Shown: piece by piece, positions 9,185 to 17,909 of the stretch
How the letters are laid out: each line of letters starts with the position of its first letter
Numbering within the stretch: position 1 is the stretch's first letter
Origin: JAGQKC01 sp965223675
GTDB lineage: Bacteria; Nitrospirota; Nitrospiria; Nitrospirales; UBA8639
Assembly: GCA_965223675.1 (NCBI GenBank)
Contig: OZ245013.1
Coordinates: 4,154,001-4,218,000, forward strand
DNA: 64,000 nt
Reading direction: 5' to 3'
Notes under the pieces: model-generated
Seen by the model: the letters and a program-made list of their open reading frames with translations, nothing else
Databases searched by the model: none
What the model was told of the DNA's origin: nothing
Made by a program: the position numbers and the translations under genes

Positions 9185-9805
9185 ATGAGATTTTTGATGA
9201 TGCGCAACTTTTCTGGCGGATATTTAAGTATTTTTTGTGGAGTTCTGATTTTTCTTCCGTTGAAGGTTGGGGCGTTTCAGGTCAAGAATAGTGATTTTGA
9301 GTCCGGTAACCTGTCTGGGTGGACGGTGTTTGAAACGGTCAATGGCACGTTAGGTGGCGGGGGATATCCTCATTGTGTGGATTTTGACATTACCGGTGAT
9401 GGTTATGTGTCCAAGAGCGTCGAGTTTAAGGTTGGACAACGGCAGTATCAAGGCGGAGCTCCATCTCTTGCTGGCGGAGGAATTTTCAGGAGGCTTCATT
9501 TAGAACAAGGGAGTCTTTCGGTGACCGCTGATATTGCTTCTTCGTATTCGTCGTTGAATGATCGACGAAACTTAGCAGGAGGCTTATTTGAAATCCTGCT
9601 AGATGGAGCAGTGATTGCCAGTCATGACTTTGGACCAATTCCAAACAATACGACACAGCGCACGAAGATGGAAGGTTTTGCCTATGTATCAGTCGGAATG
9701 CACGAGCTGCGCATCCGAATTCGGCGCCCATTTAGAAGCCTTCCTCAAGATCAGGCGCCGAAACAATATCTTGATAATATTCAACTAAAGCTTTCTTCGT
9801 CCTAG
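9185..9805 (+). CDS. Exported protein, carbohydrate-binding-like fold
   Basis: The open frame starts at a TTG (9113), but the ATG at 9185 begins a credible signal peptide (hydrophobic stretch ending 'KVGAF'), giving 206 residues. Two more in-frame ATGs follow at 9197 and 9200. The mature start 'NSDFESGNLSGWTV' is the classic beginning of DUF642/CBM-like jelly-roll domains of secreted proteins. The later strands 'LFEILLDGAVIASHDFG' and 'HELRIRIRR...YLDNIQL' agree with this. No catalytic residues are seen. The ligand is unknown. Confidence 0.6.
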   Translation: MRFLMMRNFSGGYLSIFCGVLIFLPLKVGAFQVKNSDFESGNLSGWTVFETVNGTLGGGGYPHCVDFDITGDGYVSKSVEFKVGQRQYQGGAPSLAGGGIFRRLHLEQGSLSVTADIASSYSSLNDRRNLAGGLFEILLDGAVIASHDFGPIPNNTTQRTKMEGFAYVSVGMHELRIRIRRPFRSLPQDQAPKQYLDNIQLKLSSS

Positions 9806-9955
9806 AGACTTCCTTTCGTCGTCTGTCTTTCTACGAAATCAGACACTTGGTACAGTGCTTTGGGTGTTTTTATCTGGATTGGTGTTAAGTTAGGTTACCC
9901 TTAATCCGATACAGGAAGGTGAATATGTGGGTCCATTTAGTGAATGGAGCTGAGG

Positions 9956-10306
9956 ATGGTGATATCGGAAAAGAGAATTAATGAACACGTTATTATAGAG
10001 AAATTTGTTGGGAGTTTTGACCAAAATGCTCGACAAGATTTTAAATGGAGAATTGATGTAGCCGTCAACGACGGTCTTCGTTTTATCATTCTTAATATGA
10101 CGGAAGTTTCATTTATTGACAGTGCTGCGCTTGGATGGCTTGTGCTCTCGCAACGTCGTTTTCAACGTATAAATGGGAAACTTAGCATTGTCGCACAACA
10201 AGGGTTTGTTCGCGATATTCTTGATCTGACTGAGATTTCTGAATGGATCCCAGTCTTTGAAACCGAGGAAGAAGCTCTTTCATCCATGAGTACCGTCTCA
10301 GCGTAA
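9956..10306 (+). CDS. STAS domain anti-anti-sigma factor-like protein
   Basis: A 116-residue single STAS domain with a canonical phosphorylation region 'SFIDSAALGWL' (the D-S serine). Proteins like this are switched by serine kinases and release a sigma factor or other output. An upstream in-frame ATG (9944) exists, but GGAG lies 6 bases before the ATG at 9956. It is followed after 7 bases by the PilZ gene, so the two form a two-gene operon joining phospho-switch and cyclic-di-GMP type signalling. The kinase partner is not in this window. Confidence 0.8.
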   Translation: MVISEKRINEHVIIEKFVGSFDQNARQDFKWRIDVAVNDGLRFIILNMTEVSFIDSAALGWLVLSQRRFQRINGKLSIVAQQGFVRDILDLTEISEWIPVFETEEEALSSMSTVSA

Positions 10307-10313
10307 AAAGTCG

Positions 10314-10739
10314 ATGCACGCAAAGTCCACTTCAACTCAATTTTCTCATTCAGCAAATCGTGAGACGGAGATTCCGGAAGATCGACGGGAGGGATTCCGC
10401 GCTCGTGTGGTTCATGACCTCAATTTAGAGGCTGAATTACGTTGTAGTAAAAACAAGGTCTGGCCGAGTAGTGCGCTGAATCTCAGTCTCAATGGGACCC
10501 TGTTAGAGTTTCCTAAAAATCAGGTACCTTCTCTGCATATAGATGAAAAAGTGTCAGTCAAACTCTGTTGCCAGGAGGATAGTGTTTGGGTTCCTGGTGT
10601 GGTGAGACACAAGCGAGTTAACAGAGTTGGGATCCATTTTCCCGAATTCATGCATGCAAGTTCCAAATCGACCGAACAGATCATTTCCCGAATCTTACGA
10701 GCTGTCGAGCGTGGCTGGCTTCGAGCGAAGTCACAATAA
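10314..10739 (+). CDS. PilZ domain protein
   Basis: A 141-residue protein with the two cyclic-di-GMP binding elements of PilZ: an arginine-rich start ('DRREGFRARV', near residues 23-32) and the N-x-S-x-x-G motif ('NLSLNGTLLEF', about residue 56). Strands consistent with a six-stranded barrel follow. It probably binds c-di-GMP and acts through protein contacts. It lies 7 bases after the STAS gene, so they are co-transcribed and probably act in one pathway (inference). Confidence 0.75.
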   Translation: MHAKSTSTQFSHSANRETEIPEDRREGFRARVVHDLNLEAELRCSKNKVWPSSALNLSLNGTLLEFPKNQVPSLHIDEKVSVKLCCQEDSVWVPGVVRHKRVNRVGIHFPEFMHASSKSTEQIISRILRAVERGWLRAKSQ

Positions 10740-10847
10740 TCCTTCCTGACCTTTTTCGTATTTTCACCGCTTTTGTTTCTTTCGTAAGTTATTCTATCAA
10801 TAGAAACATTGATTATAGAAAGGAGTCGCCCTGGGTGATAGGAAAGG

Positions 10848-11441
10848 TCATGCTCCAGGTGTGCGTTTGCGAGATGTATTCACCTTCTTTTTCTTGTGAG
10901 GAAGAGGAGCGGACGATTTAATGGAGAGCGTGCACTCCATACGGGGAGATTTCTGGTCAATTGCCCTATACAGATGAATTTCACAGATACGGTTGTCATT
11001 AATGTCCATGGCATTACATATCGCATCTTGTGCGATCTTCAGTCCTCCATCTAGGTCTCTGCGCAGAGCTGAGGTAAAGTAGAACCAGACAGAAAGAATG
11101 AGCGAATGCGATTTAAAGTTATTGAGTAAGGTTTTGCGGTTTGAGGAAGATGCCAGCGTCATCAAGATGTGTTGCGCGACGGTCGTCTTATATTGTCGAC
11201 CTTTGGATGATAAGATTCGACGCCCATTGACCGTGGCATATTGATGATTGATGCTTGGAGGTACGGGCAAGGTCAGGAACAACTCTTGAGACGTCACTGA
11301 GAAAGAGTCAGGGGGGGGTGACGTTTTGGGAAGGGAGAGGTCAATGCGCCGGCGAGTTGTGAATCGAGAAGAACCTTTACGAATCCGTGAGGGTTGTTGA
11401 GTGAGGGTTTGGAAGTCTTTGATCCGTATTGGTTTAGACAC
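10848..11441 (-). CDS. RusA-family Holliday junction resolvase-like protein
   Basis: A 197-residue protein. Residues 55-160 fit RusA: 'LPVPPSINHQY', 'GRRILSSKGRQYK', then 'RRDLDGGLK' (D129 and D131) and 'AMDINDNRI' (D149), which match the three catalytic aspartates that cleave four-way junctions. The first 50 residues are basic, rich in serine and threonine and not part of the domain; the GTG start at 11441 has no clear ribosome-binding site, so the true start may be further in. RusA is usually prophage-borne, yet no other phage gene is near. It follows mraZ on the same strand with a 70-base gap. Confidence 0.75.
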   Translation of the reverse strand: MSKPIRIKDFQTLTQQPSRIRKGSSRFTTRRRIDLSLPKTSPPPDSFSVTSQELFLTLPVPPSINHQYATVNGRRILSSKGRQYKTTVAQHILMTLASSSNRKTLLNNFKSHSLILSVWFYFTSALRRDLDGGLKIAQDAICNAMDINDNRICEIHLYRAIDQKSPRMECTLSIKSSAPLPHKKKKVNTSRKRTPGA

Positions 11442-11511
11442 GAACAGGAAAGAATTTGATGGAGCTAATGCTGCATAGCTTGAGAGTGGTTACAGAAAAC
11501 TCAGTGTGTCG

Positions 11512-11952
11512 TCAAAGAAGATTCAATAGTTTACTTTGAATCTCTTCAAATTTTTCTTCATTCTTTAAGACAAATCGCCGCCAATCAGAAGGATTCCAAA
11601 TTTCCAGGCGATGATACATCCCAACGATCACAATTTCCAAATCATCTTCTAGTGGGATGGTTTTCCTTAGGCGTCCAGGAATGAGTATACGCCCGGCTTT
11701 ATCAATATCCGAAGAGGCGGCTTCTGCCACAAGGTAATGCATGAAGAGGCGACTTTGATCTTCATCGCAGGCTTCTTTCGCGCGCTCAAGCACTTTTTGC
11801 CATTCGCTGGGAGAATAGGCTGAAAGCGGTAAATCTTGGCCCTTGAGGAAGACGACTCCTTGTCCTTGAGCCTCCAATTGCTCACGGATAGGGCTAGGAA
11901 CAAGAAAGCGTCCCTTTTCATCAAGCTTACATGGATATTGTCCTGCAAACAT
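11512..11952 (-). CDS. mraZ: Transcriptional regulator MraZ
   Basis: A 146-residue DNA-binding protein made of two SpoVT/AbrB-like halves, each with its D-x-x-x-R motif ('DEKGRF' near residue 12, 'DKAGRI' near residue 80). In most bacteria MraZ represses the division and cell wall cluster that it heads. Here the next gene is RusA-like, not rsmH, so the usual cluster is absent. The start is the ATG at 11952 with AGGG 7 bases upstream, not the TTG one codon earlier. Confidence 0.93.
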   Translation of the reverse strand: MFAGQYPCKLDEKGRFLVPSPIREQLEAQGQGVVFLKGQDLPLSAYSPSEWQKVLERAKEACDEDQSRLFMHYLVAEAASSDIDKAGRILIPGRLRKTIPLEDDLEIVIVGMYHRLEIWNPSDWRRFVLKNEEKFEEIQSKLLNLL

Positions 11953-12005
11953 CAATACGCCCTAAAATCGTCGATAATACACTCAGCGACTACCATCTAC
12001 GATAG

Positions 12006-12033
12006 AGAATACCGTAGGAAACAAAAATGTCAA
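12006..12033 (-). promoter_or_regulatory. Sigma-70-type promoter of mraZ
   Basis: On the minus strand TTGACA (12033-12028) is followed after 16 bases by TATTCT (12011-12006), about 55 bases before the mraZ start. A GGGGGT/ACCCCC hairpin (12046-12068) sits just upstream, between comF and this promoter. It could end the comF transcript, although no long U-run follows. Confidence 0.6.
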
Positions 12034-12128
12034 GTAGTTTTGCTTGGGGGTATCTGCTCAGCACCCCCTATATGTATGGCAATTTCTGAATTTTCTAGTG
12101 GCTGTGAGAACCCCAAAGATGAGTTCAA

Positions 12129-12881
12129 TCACAACATTCGTGCCAGTGTGACGACAAACACCTTTCCAGCGCCAGCCTTTCGAAGAGTTTTGGCACATTC
12201 ATTCACGGTCGTGCCGGTTGTATAGACATCATCAACCAGTAATGTCGATTTGTCTTTGATTGCTTGTGGTGAAGTCACGGCAAAAGCCTTTCGAAGATTC
12301 TTCAGGCGTTCTCTTCGAGAAAGAGAGGTTTGCGGTGTGGTGTGGCGTGTTCGAACCAATGTGTTGTGTGCTAACGGAATATGAAAATGTTTGCTGAGAC
12401 GATAAGCTAAGAGTGATGATTGATTGTATTCTCGTTCTCGTAAGCGAGAAGCATGTAAGGGGACAGGTATGATGAGGTCTATAGGGGGAATTGTTGTTAA
12501 TGCCGAGTTCATAAGGTGAACCATCGGATCTGCTAAAGCTATCTTTCCTCGGTATTTAAAAAGCCCAATAGCTTCTTTAAGCGGAGATTGATACGGGTAC
12601 AGTGTCCAAGCTTTGGAAAAGGCTGGTGGGCGAGTTCGACATGTTATGCAGCAATGTTGAGGACTGTATCGTACGGCCATATCCGAGGCAAAAGGAAGAT
12701 GACAGCGAGGACATTGGGGACTAGTAAGTGGGTGAATGATACTCCAACATGGATCGCAAAAAAATGGTATGGCATCGCTGTGGAGGGACTCTCCACAAGC
12801 TGTGCAGTTGACAGGAAGAAGCGCGTGGGAAAGTGAGCGCGCGAGTTGCTTGCATTTGGTCAGGAAATCAGTTTCCGGCAT
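12129..12881 (-). CDS. comF: ComF family phosphoribosyltransferase-like protein
   Basis: A 250-residue protein with an N-terminal double zinc-ribbon (CxxC pairs 'CTAC', 'CDPC', 'CPRC' and 'CITC', residues 21-85) and a C-terminal PRTase domain ending in the PRPP loop 'LLVDDVYTTGTT'. ComF homologues take part in DNA uptake, handling incoming single strands. No other competence gene is adjacent; an HhH lipoprotein lies at 46.2 kb. ATG start. Confidence 0.85.
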   Translation of the reverse strand: MPETDFLTKCKQLARSLSHALLPVNCTACGESLHSDAIPFFCDPCWSIIHPLTSPQCPRCHLPFASDMAVRYSPQHCCITCRTRPPAFSKAWTLYPYQSPLKEAIGLFKYRGKIALADPMVHLMNSALTTIPPIDLIIPVPLHASRLREREYNQSSLLAYRLSKHFHIPLAHNTLVRTRHTTPQTSLSRRERLKNLRKAFAVTSPQAIKDKSTLLVDDVYTTGTTVNECAKTLRKAGAGKVFVVTLARML

Positions 12882-13058
12882 TGCTTATGTCTGAGGAGAT
12901 CTACGCATAAAAAGTGAATAATAAACATGCCATCTCTCTTCTCGTTGTGAGGACAGGTTTTCCTATGATATCGGGGGTAAGGATGGTAGTTTAGCAGATT
13001 GAGTGTATGTTTTTTTGACGTAAAACGTAGCATTATTGGCGAGAAAGTAGGTCTTGAT

Positions 13059-13721
13059 GTGGTGAGGTTTCAGCATGTCGTGAAAGAATATAGACGGGGC
13101 ACTTCTGTGATCACAGCCCTTTCTGATGTCTGTATAGAGATTCCTGCTGGACAAGTTTGCGCAATCATGGGCCCGAGCGGGAGTGGAAAAAGTACCTTTT
13201 TAAACCTGATTGCCGGGTTAGATCTTCCCACGTCCGGTGATATATTGCTGAAAGGCACGTCAACCCAAGACTTTGGGGATCAAGAATGGACGACGGTTAG
13301 GAGAGAATGGTTAGGCATCGTGTTTCAAGCATTTCATCTGGTTCCAGGACTGACGGCAATGGAAAACGTTGCCCTTCCCCTTCGATTGCAAGGGAAGTCT
13401 TCGCGGGGCATTCGCCAATCAGTCGAGAATATGCTAGAAATCGTCGGGCTTCAAGAGCGAGCACATCACCGATCGAGCGAATTATCGGGTGGTGAACAGC
13501 AGCGAGTGGCTATTGCCCGTGCATTTGTGCATAAACCTCAAGTGATACTGGCTGATGAACCTACAGGGAATTTAGATTCTCAGAATGGAATGGATATCGT
13601 TGCTCTTCTCAAGCAGTGTTCTCGTGAATTTGGTCAGACAGTCATTTTGGCGACTCACTCAGAAAGCGCTGCCGCAGAGGCTGAACGTCAATTGACGTTG
13701 CGAGATGGGCACCTCTCTTAA
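13059..13721 (+). CDS. ABC transporter ATP-binding protein (LolD/MacB type)
   Basis: A cytoplasmic ATPase of about 220 residues with Walker A 'GPSGSGKST', Q-loop 'FQAFHLVPGLTAMENV', signature 'LSGGEQQR' and Walker B 'VILADEPTGNLD'. It belongs to the family that powers FtsX-type permeases; the probable partner is the 861-residue permease at 15030. The frame is open to a TTG at 12999, but tandem GTGs at 13059/13062 lie 7-10 bases after AGG and match the usual N-terminus of the family. The C-terminus is 4 bases before the chosen pyrD start. Confidence 0.88.
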   Translation: MVRFQHVVKEYRRGTSVITALSDVCIEIPAGQVCAIMGPSGSGKSTFLNLIAGLDLPTSGDILLKGTSTQDFGDQEWTTVRREWLGIVFQAFHLVPGLTAMENVALPLRLQGKSSRGIRQSVENMLEIVGLQERAHHRSSELSGGEQQRVAIARAFVHKPQVILADEPTGNLDSQNGMDIVALLKQCSREFGQTVILATHSESAAAEAERQLTLRDGHLS

Positions 13722-13725
13722 TCCC

Positions 13726-14652
13726 ATGGATCTTTCCACAACCATTGCCGGTGTACATTTTCCAACGTGTCTCATGAATGCATCCGGGGCCAGATGTGTG
13801 ACGCAGCAAGATCTGGAGCAATTAGGTGAGTCTCATGCCGGGGCGATTGTCACGAAATCCATGACGCCTCTTGAGCGAAGCGGGAACCCTGAACCTCGGT
13901 ATGTCTCGTTTGATGGTGGCTCTATTAACTCGATGGGGTTACCAAATTTAGGGTATCCGGCCTACGCCAAACTGATTCCTGATCTTCGCCGTTACAACAA
14001 ACCAATCGTTGCCAGTATTGCGGGTCTTCAACCCTCAGATTTCCTTGAAGCCGTTCGAGCCGTTAACGAAGCCAAACCTGACCTCATGGAGATCAACTTA
14101 TCCTGCCCCAATATTCCTGGTAAGCCCCAAATTGGTTATGATTTTCAGGCTTCTGAGGAATTACTCCTCAAGATTCGTGATCTTGCTGAGCCTCCGATTG
14201 GGGTGAAATTACCCCCTTACTTTGATCCTGTTCATCACGAAGCGATGGCCAAAGTCCTCACTCGCGTCGGGGTGTCGTTTATTACCGTCATTAATTCTGT
14301 TGGCAATGGACTGGTCGTAAATGCCGAAACTGAAACCGTTGTAATCAAGCCTAAAAGTGGATTTGGAGGGCTTGGCGGACGAATCATTAAGCCCGTGGCT
14401 TTGGCGAATGTCCATGCGTTTTGGAAATTGATTGGTGATAGGATTCAGATTATCGGGACAGGAGGCGTAGAAACAGGGCAGGATATTTTTGAACATCTGT
14501 TATGTGGGGCCTCTGCCGTGCAGATAGGTACTGTTTTAGTAGAGGAACAGGTTGGGGTCTTTGAACGGCTTGAGCGCGAATTATCAGAATGGCTGGGTAG
14601 AAAAGGGTATGATGCTGTCGAAGCTTGCCGCGGGAAGCTCAAAGAACTCTAG
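13726..14652 (+). CDS. pyrD: Dihydroorotate dehydrogenase, class 1A (fumarate type)
   Basis: Oxidises dihydroorotate to orotate in pyrimidine synthesis. This 308-residue FMN protein carries the class 1A active-site loop 'NLSCPNIPGKPQ' with the catalytic cysteine, 'VKLPPYFD', 'INSVGNGL' and 'VVIKPKSGFGG', all close to the Lactococcus PyrDA type. That class is a soluble dimer that uses fumarate rather than quinone or NAD. There is no N-terminal membrane helix as in class 2, and no pyrK-like subunit beside it. The frame extends to an ATG at 13705 inside the ABC gene; the ATG at 13726 is preferred because it avoids the overlap. Co-transcription with the ABC ATPase is likely. Confidence 0.9.
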   Translation: MDLSTTIAGVHFPTCLMNASGARCVTQQDLEQLGESHAGAIVTKSMTPLERSGNPEPRYVSFDGGSINSMGLPNLGYPAYAKLIPDLRRYNKPIVASIAGLQPSDFLEAVRAVNEAKPDLMEINLSCPNIPGKPQIGYDFQASEELLLKIRDLAEPPIGVKLPPYFDPVHHEAMAKVLTRVGVSFITVINSVGNGLVVNAETETVVIKPKSGFGGLGGRIIKPVALANVHAFWKLIGDRIQIIGTGGVETGQDIFEHLLCGASAVQIGTVLVEEQVGVFERLERELSEWLGRKGYDAVEACRGKLKEL

Positions 14653-14678
14653 GATTCAAAACCTGTCTCTATGAGTAT

Positions 14679-14921
14679 TTATTTGATGACAGAACCTTTA
14701 GGAATAAGGCGAAGGGCAAGAGCTTGCCGAAGCAACTGGGCCACATTTCGAACGCGAAGACGACGCATGAGGTTAAAACGGTGGACTTCTACGGTTCGTA
14801 CGCTAATATCGAGCCGTTCCCCAATCTCACGATTGGTATAGCCCTGAGCAACGAGCCTGAGGATTTCTTTTTGCCTGGTCGTCAGTGATTGGGCATCATT
14901 GTCGTTTATGGAAGTATTCAC
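14679..14921 (-). CDS. Small LuxR-type helix-turn-helix protein
   Basis: An 80-residue protein that is almost only a GerE/LuxR DNA-binding domain: 'LTTRQKEILRLVAQGYTNREI' region, then 'ISVRTVEVHRFNLMRRLRV'. There is no receiver or ligand domain, so its signal is unknown. GTG start. It is read against the ABC/pyrD direction and is divergent from the permease gene, which places it to regulate that permease (inference). Confidence 0.8.
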   Translation of the reverse strand: MNTSINDNDAQSLTTRQKEILRLVAQGYTNREIGERLDISVRTVEVHRFNLMRRLRVRNVAQLLRQALALRLIPKGSVIK

Positions 14922-15029
14922 GTCTCAATCGTGTCCGAGAGGGCTGGGTTTCGGTCATCCACGACCACAGAACTCACGCATCTTTGTCTAGTTAATTTAC
15001 CATAAGCTTATATCCTGAGACAACACACA

Positions 15030-17615
15030 ATGTTTGCCGTGTTTAAGGCACTATTTCTGCTTGTCCAAGAACACCTCAGGCAGCGTCCCATTCGCACGAG
15101 TTTGACCATGTTAGGAGTTGCGATTGGTGTTTCAGCCTGGCTAGCCATTCGATTGGCGAACGGGGAGGTTTTTCAGTCATTTGAGGCTTCCGTTGACTCC
15201 GTAGTCGGCGAGGCGTCCATCCAGGTGTCAGCAGAAGAACGCCGGCTTGATGAACGACTTTTACGAAAAATTAGGCAGCATCCGGCTGTGCTTGCGGCTC
15301 ATCCCGTCCTCAAGGTTCCCGCTACCACTAAAGACAAAGACTCACAAAGACAAGCTATACATATTCTTGGCTTGGACGTTCTTGAGTTGGCCAATGAAGA
15401 AGGCGTGAATCATTCTGAATTGAAGCAAGACGATCCAAACCTTGAATTTCTCTTGGCCGAGGATTCTGTTTTTTTAGGCCACGGGTTAGCAGAAAAGTTG
15501 AAATGGGATATCGGTGAGAAGGTATCCCTTCAAGTTAGGGAAAAAAAATTTCACGTGACGATTCGAGGAATGGTCACGCCTTCTAGCCCTAATCGTCGAC
15601 GGTTGGACAATATGGCCATCATGGATATTGCTGCGGCTCAATCATTGTTTGGCTACCAAGGCGAGTTAGATCAGATCAATTTGGTGCTTTCGAAGGACCA
15701 CGCTGTTTCGAACGTGCTTGCAGACTTAAAAGAGACTCTTCCGCCCAATACGGTTTTATCTCGAACGAGTCGGCGAACTCAACAGGTCGATGCGATGGTG
15801 AAAGCCTTCCAGTTTAATTTGACGATGTTGAGTACGGTTGGTCTCTTAGTCGGCCTTTTTTTGGTCTATAACGCCATTTCATTTTCGGTCGTCCAACATC
15901 GTCGCGAAATCGGTATCTTACGGGCCATTGGGATGTCACGAATGCAAATCAGCCTCGTTTTTATGTCAGAAGCGGCTGCGGTAGGTTTGTTGGGCGGTTT
16001 TGTGGGGTGTGGGTTGGGGTTCCTGATGGCGCAAATCCTAACCTCGCTGGTGAGTCAAAGCGTGACGGATTTGTATGGAGTCGTTACTGTGGAAATGGTT
16101 TCGGTTTCCTCGGATATGATTCTTGAAGGCAGCGGCCTTGGTTTAGGTGTTGCGTTGATTGGCGCACTTCGTCCCTCATGGGAGGCCAGTGGGACGGTGC
16201 CAACGAAAGCCCTGGCGCCTGGAGATTATGAAGTGGTGAGCACACGGCATAGCGCCTATTGGGCTTGGGTTGCCGGAGGGCTGTTTGTTCTGGCCGGGTT
16301 GATGAGTTTGCTGCCGCCTGTTCAAGATGTTCCCCTATTTGGATACGCGGCGGTGTTTCTGTTGTTGCTCGGATGCACATTGTTAGGTCCACTGCTTATT
16401 CGAAGTTTACAGCGGCTCAAGACCTATCGTTCTACTAGTGAGTGGAATGTTGCGAGTACGTTAGCGGCTGAGCAGCTCGTTCGAAATCCAGGGCGAAGTA
16501 GTGTGACCTTGTCTGCGCTCGTGATCGGGTTGGCTATTATGGTTGGTGTGGGAGCTATGATCCAAAGTTTTCGGTATACCGTGGAATTGTGGATTGATCA
16601 GACCATGATGGCTGATGCGATCGTCGCGCCGACTCTCTGGTGGGAAGGGAACGAGAGTGATAAGGAAACGGCGAGTCTTTCTTCTCGAACACTTGAAGCT
16701 GTGAAGAAGATTCCAGGGGTGGTCGCGGTTGATCCCTATCGGGAAGTGCAAGCTATCGCTCAGGGGACGCAAGTTGTTTTAGTTTCTAGAGACATTCAGC
16801 TTCATGCCCAAACCAGCCGGTACCTCTTCGAAGAAGGCGATTCGACTACGATCTTGAACCAAATGATTCAACACCATGGTGTCATTATGTCAGAGGTTCT
16901 GGGAGAACGCTTGGGACTCCATCGCGGAGATACGATCAAGTTAGCTACTCCTCAAGGTGTTCAAGAATTCCCCGTGCTGGGAAGATTTTACGACTATTCG
17001 ACCGATGGGGGAAAAGTGGTAATGGACCAACGTGTATATCAGAATCTCTGGCAGGATCGTGATGCGACAGTCTTTGCCGTCTATCTTGAATCTGGCGCGG
17101 AGTTGGATCAGACACGAGCTCAAATTGAAAAAATTGTCGGAGCAGTGCAACCCGTGACCACGATCAGTAATGGAGAACTCAGAGCGGAAATATTAGATAT
17201 TTTTGATCGAACCTTCCGAGTGACGTATGTACTGGAGTTGATCGCGTTGTGTGTCGCGGTGCTAGGGATCGTGAATACTTTGATTACAGCTATTCTCGAA
17301 CGACAACGAGAGATTGCCACGTTGCGTGCGCTTGGAGCCAGTTCGACACAAATTCAACAGCTCGTGTTTTGGGAGTCAGGGTATCTTGCCTCTTTGGGGG
17401 CTATTCTTGGAGTGATGGGCGGGCTAGCACTCTCGGTATTGTTGGTGAAAGTGATTAATAAACAATCCTTTGGGTGGACAATTCAGTTAATGATTCCCTC
17501 TATAACTATTGTTGAAGCTGTTTGTGTCGCTGCAATAGCGGGGATCTTAGCAGGGTACATTCCTGCTCGCTGGGCCGCAAAGCAGCCGATTGCAGATGGA
17601 TTGAGGTATGAATGA
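15030..17615 (+). CDS. ABC transporter permease, double FtsX type
   Basis: An 861-residue inner-membrane protein with two MacB/FtsX modules: TM1 near residues 20-40, a periplasmic domain about 45-255, three TMs 265-385, a TM pair about 410-460, a second half starting near 475 with another periplasmic domain (510-715) and three final TMs to 850. Each half carries the cytoplasmic coupling stretch ('HRREIGILRAIGMS' and 'RQREIATLRALGAS'). It resembles YbbP-like or lipoprotein-releasing permeases. The ATPase at 13059-13721 is the likely partner, although pyrD and an opposite-strand regulator lie between. The substrate is unknown. Confidence 0.85.
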   Translation: MFAVFKALFLLVQEHLRQRPIRTSLTMLGVAIGVSAWLAIRLANGEVFQSFEASVDSVVGEASIQVSAEERRLDERLLRKIRQHPAVLAAHPVLKVPATTKDKDSQRQAIHILGLDVLELANEEGVNHSELKQDDPNLEFLLAEDSVFLGHGLAEKLKWDIGEKVSLQVREKKFHVTIRGMVTPSSPNRRRLDNMAIMDIAAAQSLFGYQGELDQINLVLSKDHAVSNVLADLKETLPPNTVLSRTSRRTQQVDAMVKAFQFNLTMLSTVGLLVGLFLVYNAISFSVVQHRREIGILRAIGMSRMQISLVFMSEAAAVGLLGGFVGCGLGFLMAQILTSLVSQSVTDLYGVVTVEMVSVSSDMILEGSGLGLGVALIGALRPSWEASGTVPTKALAPGDYEVVSTRHSAYWAWVAGGLFVLAGLMSLLPPVQDVPLFGYAAVFLLLLGCTLLGPLLIRSLQRLKTYRSTSEWNVASTLAAEQLVRNPGRSSVTLSALVIGLAIMVGVGAMIQSFRYTVELWIDQTMMADAIVAPTLWWEGNESDKETASLSSRTLEAVKKIPGVVAVDPYREVQAIAQGTQVVLVSRDIQLHAQTSRYLFEEGDSTTILNQMIQHHGVIMSEVLGERLGLHRGDTIKLATPQGVQEFPVLGRFYDYSTDGGKVVMDQRVYQNLWQDRDATVFAVYLESGAELDQTRAQIEKIVGAVQPVTTISNGELRAEILDIFDRTFRVTYVLELIALCVAVLGIVNTLITAILERQREIATLRALGASSTQIQQLVFWESGYLASLGAILGVMGGLALSVLLVKVINKQSFGWTIQLMIPSITIVEAVCVAAIAGILAGYIPARWAAKQPIADGLRYE

Positions 17616-17664
17616 TAGCTCGTTAATAGTTACAGAATTACTGTATTGATGATAAACTGAATTG

Positions 17665-17895
17665 ATGATTAGTAAAGTCACTATCAATAAACGAGGTACC
17701 CTTACTATTCCAGCTAAAATGCGGGAGACCTTTGGCATTAAGGCCAACGACGAGTTAATTATTGAAGACACCGAACAAGGCTTGTTGCTACGTCCGGCAT
17801 TTAGTGTACCCGTAGAAATCTATACAGAAGACCGGATTAAGGAGTTTGTCAGTGATGAAGAGGCCATTGGCAAGCTCTTGCCCTCTGAAAAATAG
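17665..17895 (+). CDS. AbrB/MazE-type antitoxin
   Basis: A 76-residue protein whose first 45 residues are a SpoVT/AbrB swapped-hairpin DNA-binding domain ('VTINKRGTLTIPAKMRETFGI'-like pattern). The acidic tail would bind the toxin. The ATG at 17665 follows an in-frame TTG. The PIN gene starts 14 bases after the stop, giving a classic VapBC-like order. The pair opens an accessory patch extending to 20.3 kb. Confidence 0.85.
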   Translation: MISKVTINKRGTLTIPAKMRETFGIKANDELIIEDTEQGLLLRPAFSVPVEIYTEDRIKEFVSDEEAIGKLLPSEK

Positions 17896-17909
17896 TTCAG
17901 GGATTCGGC

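Noticed and set aside
12046..12068. GGGGGT/ACCCCC hairpin as a comF terminator
   Set aside because: Stem is short and no U-run follows on the minus strand; kept only as a remark.
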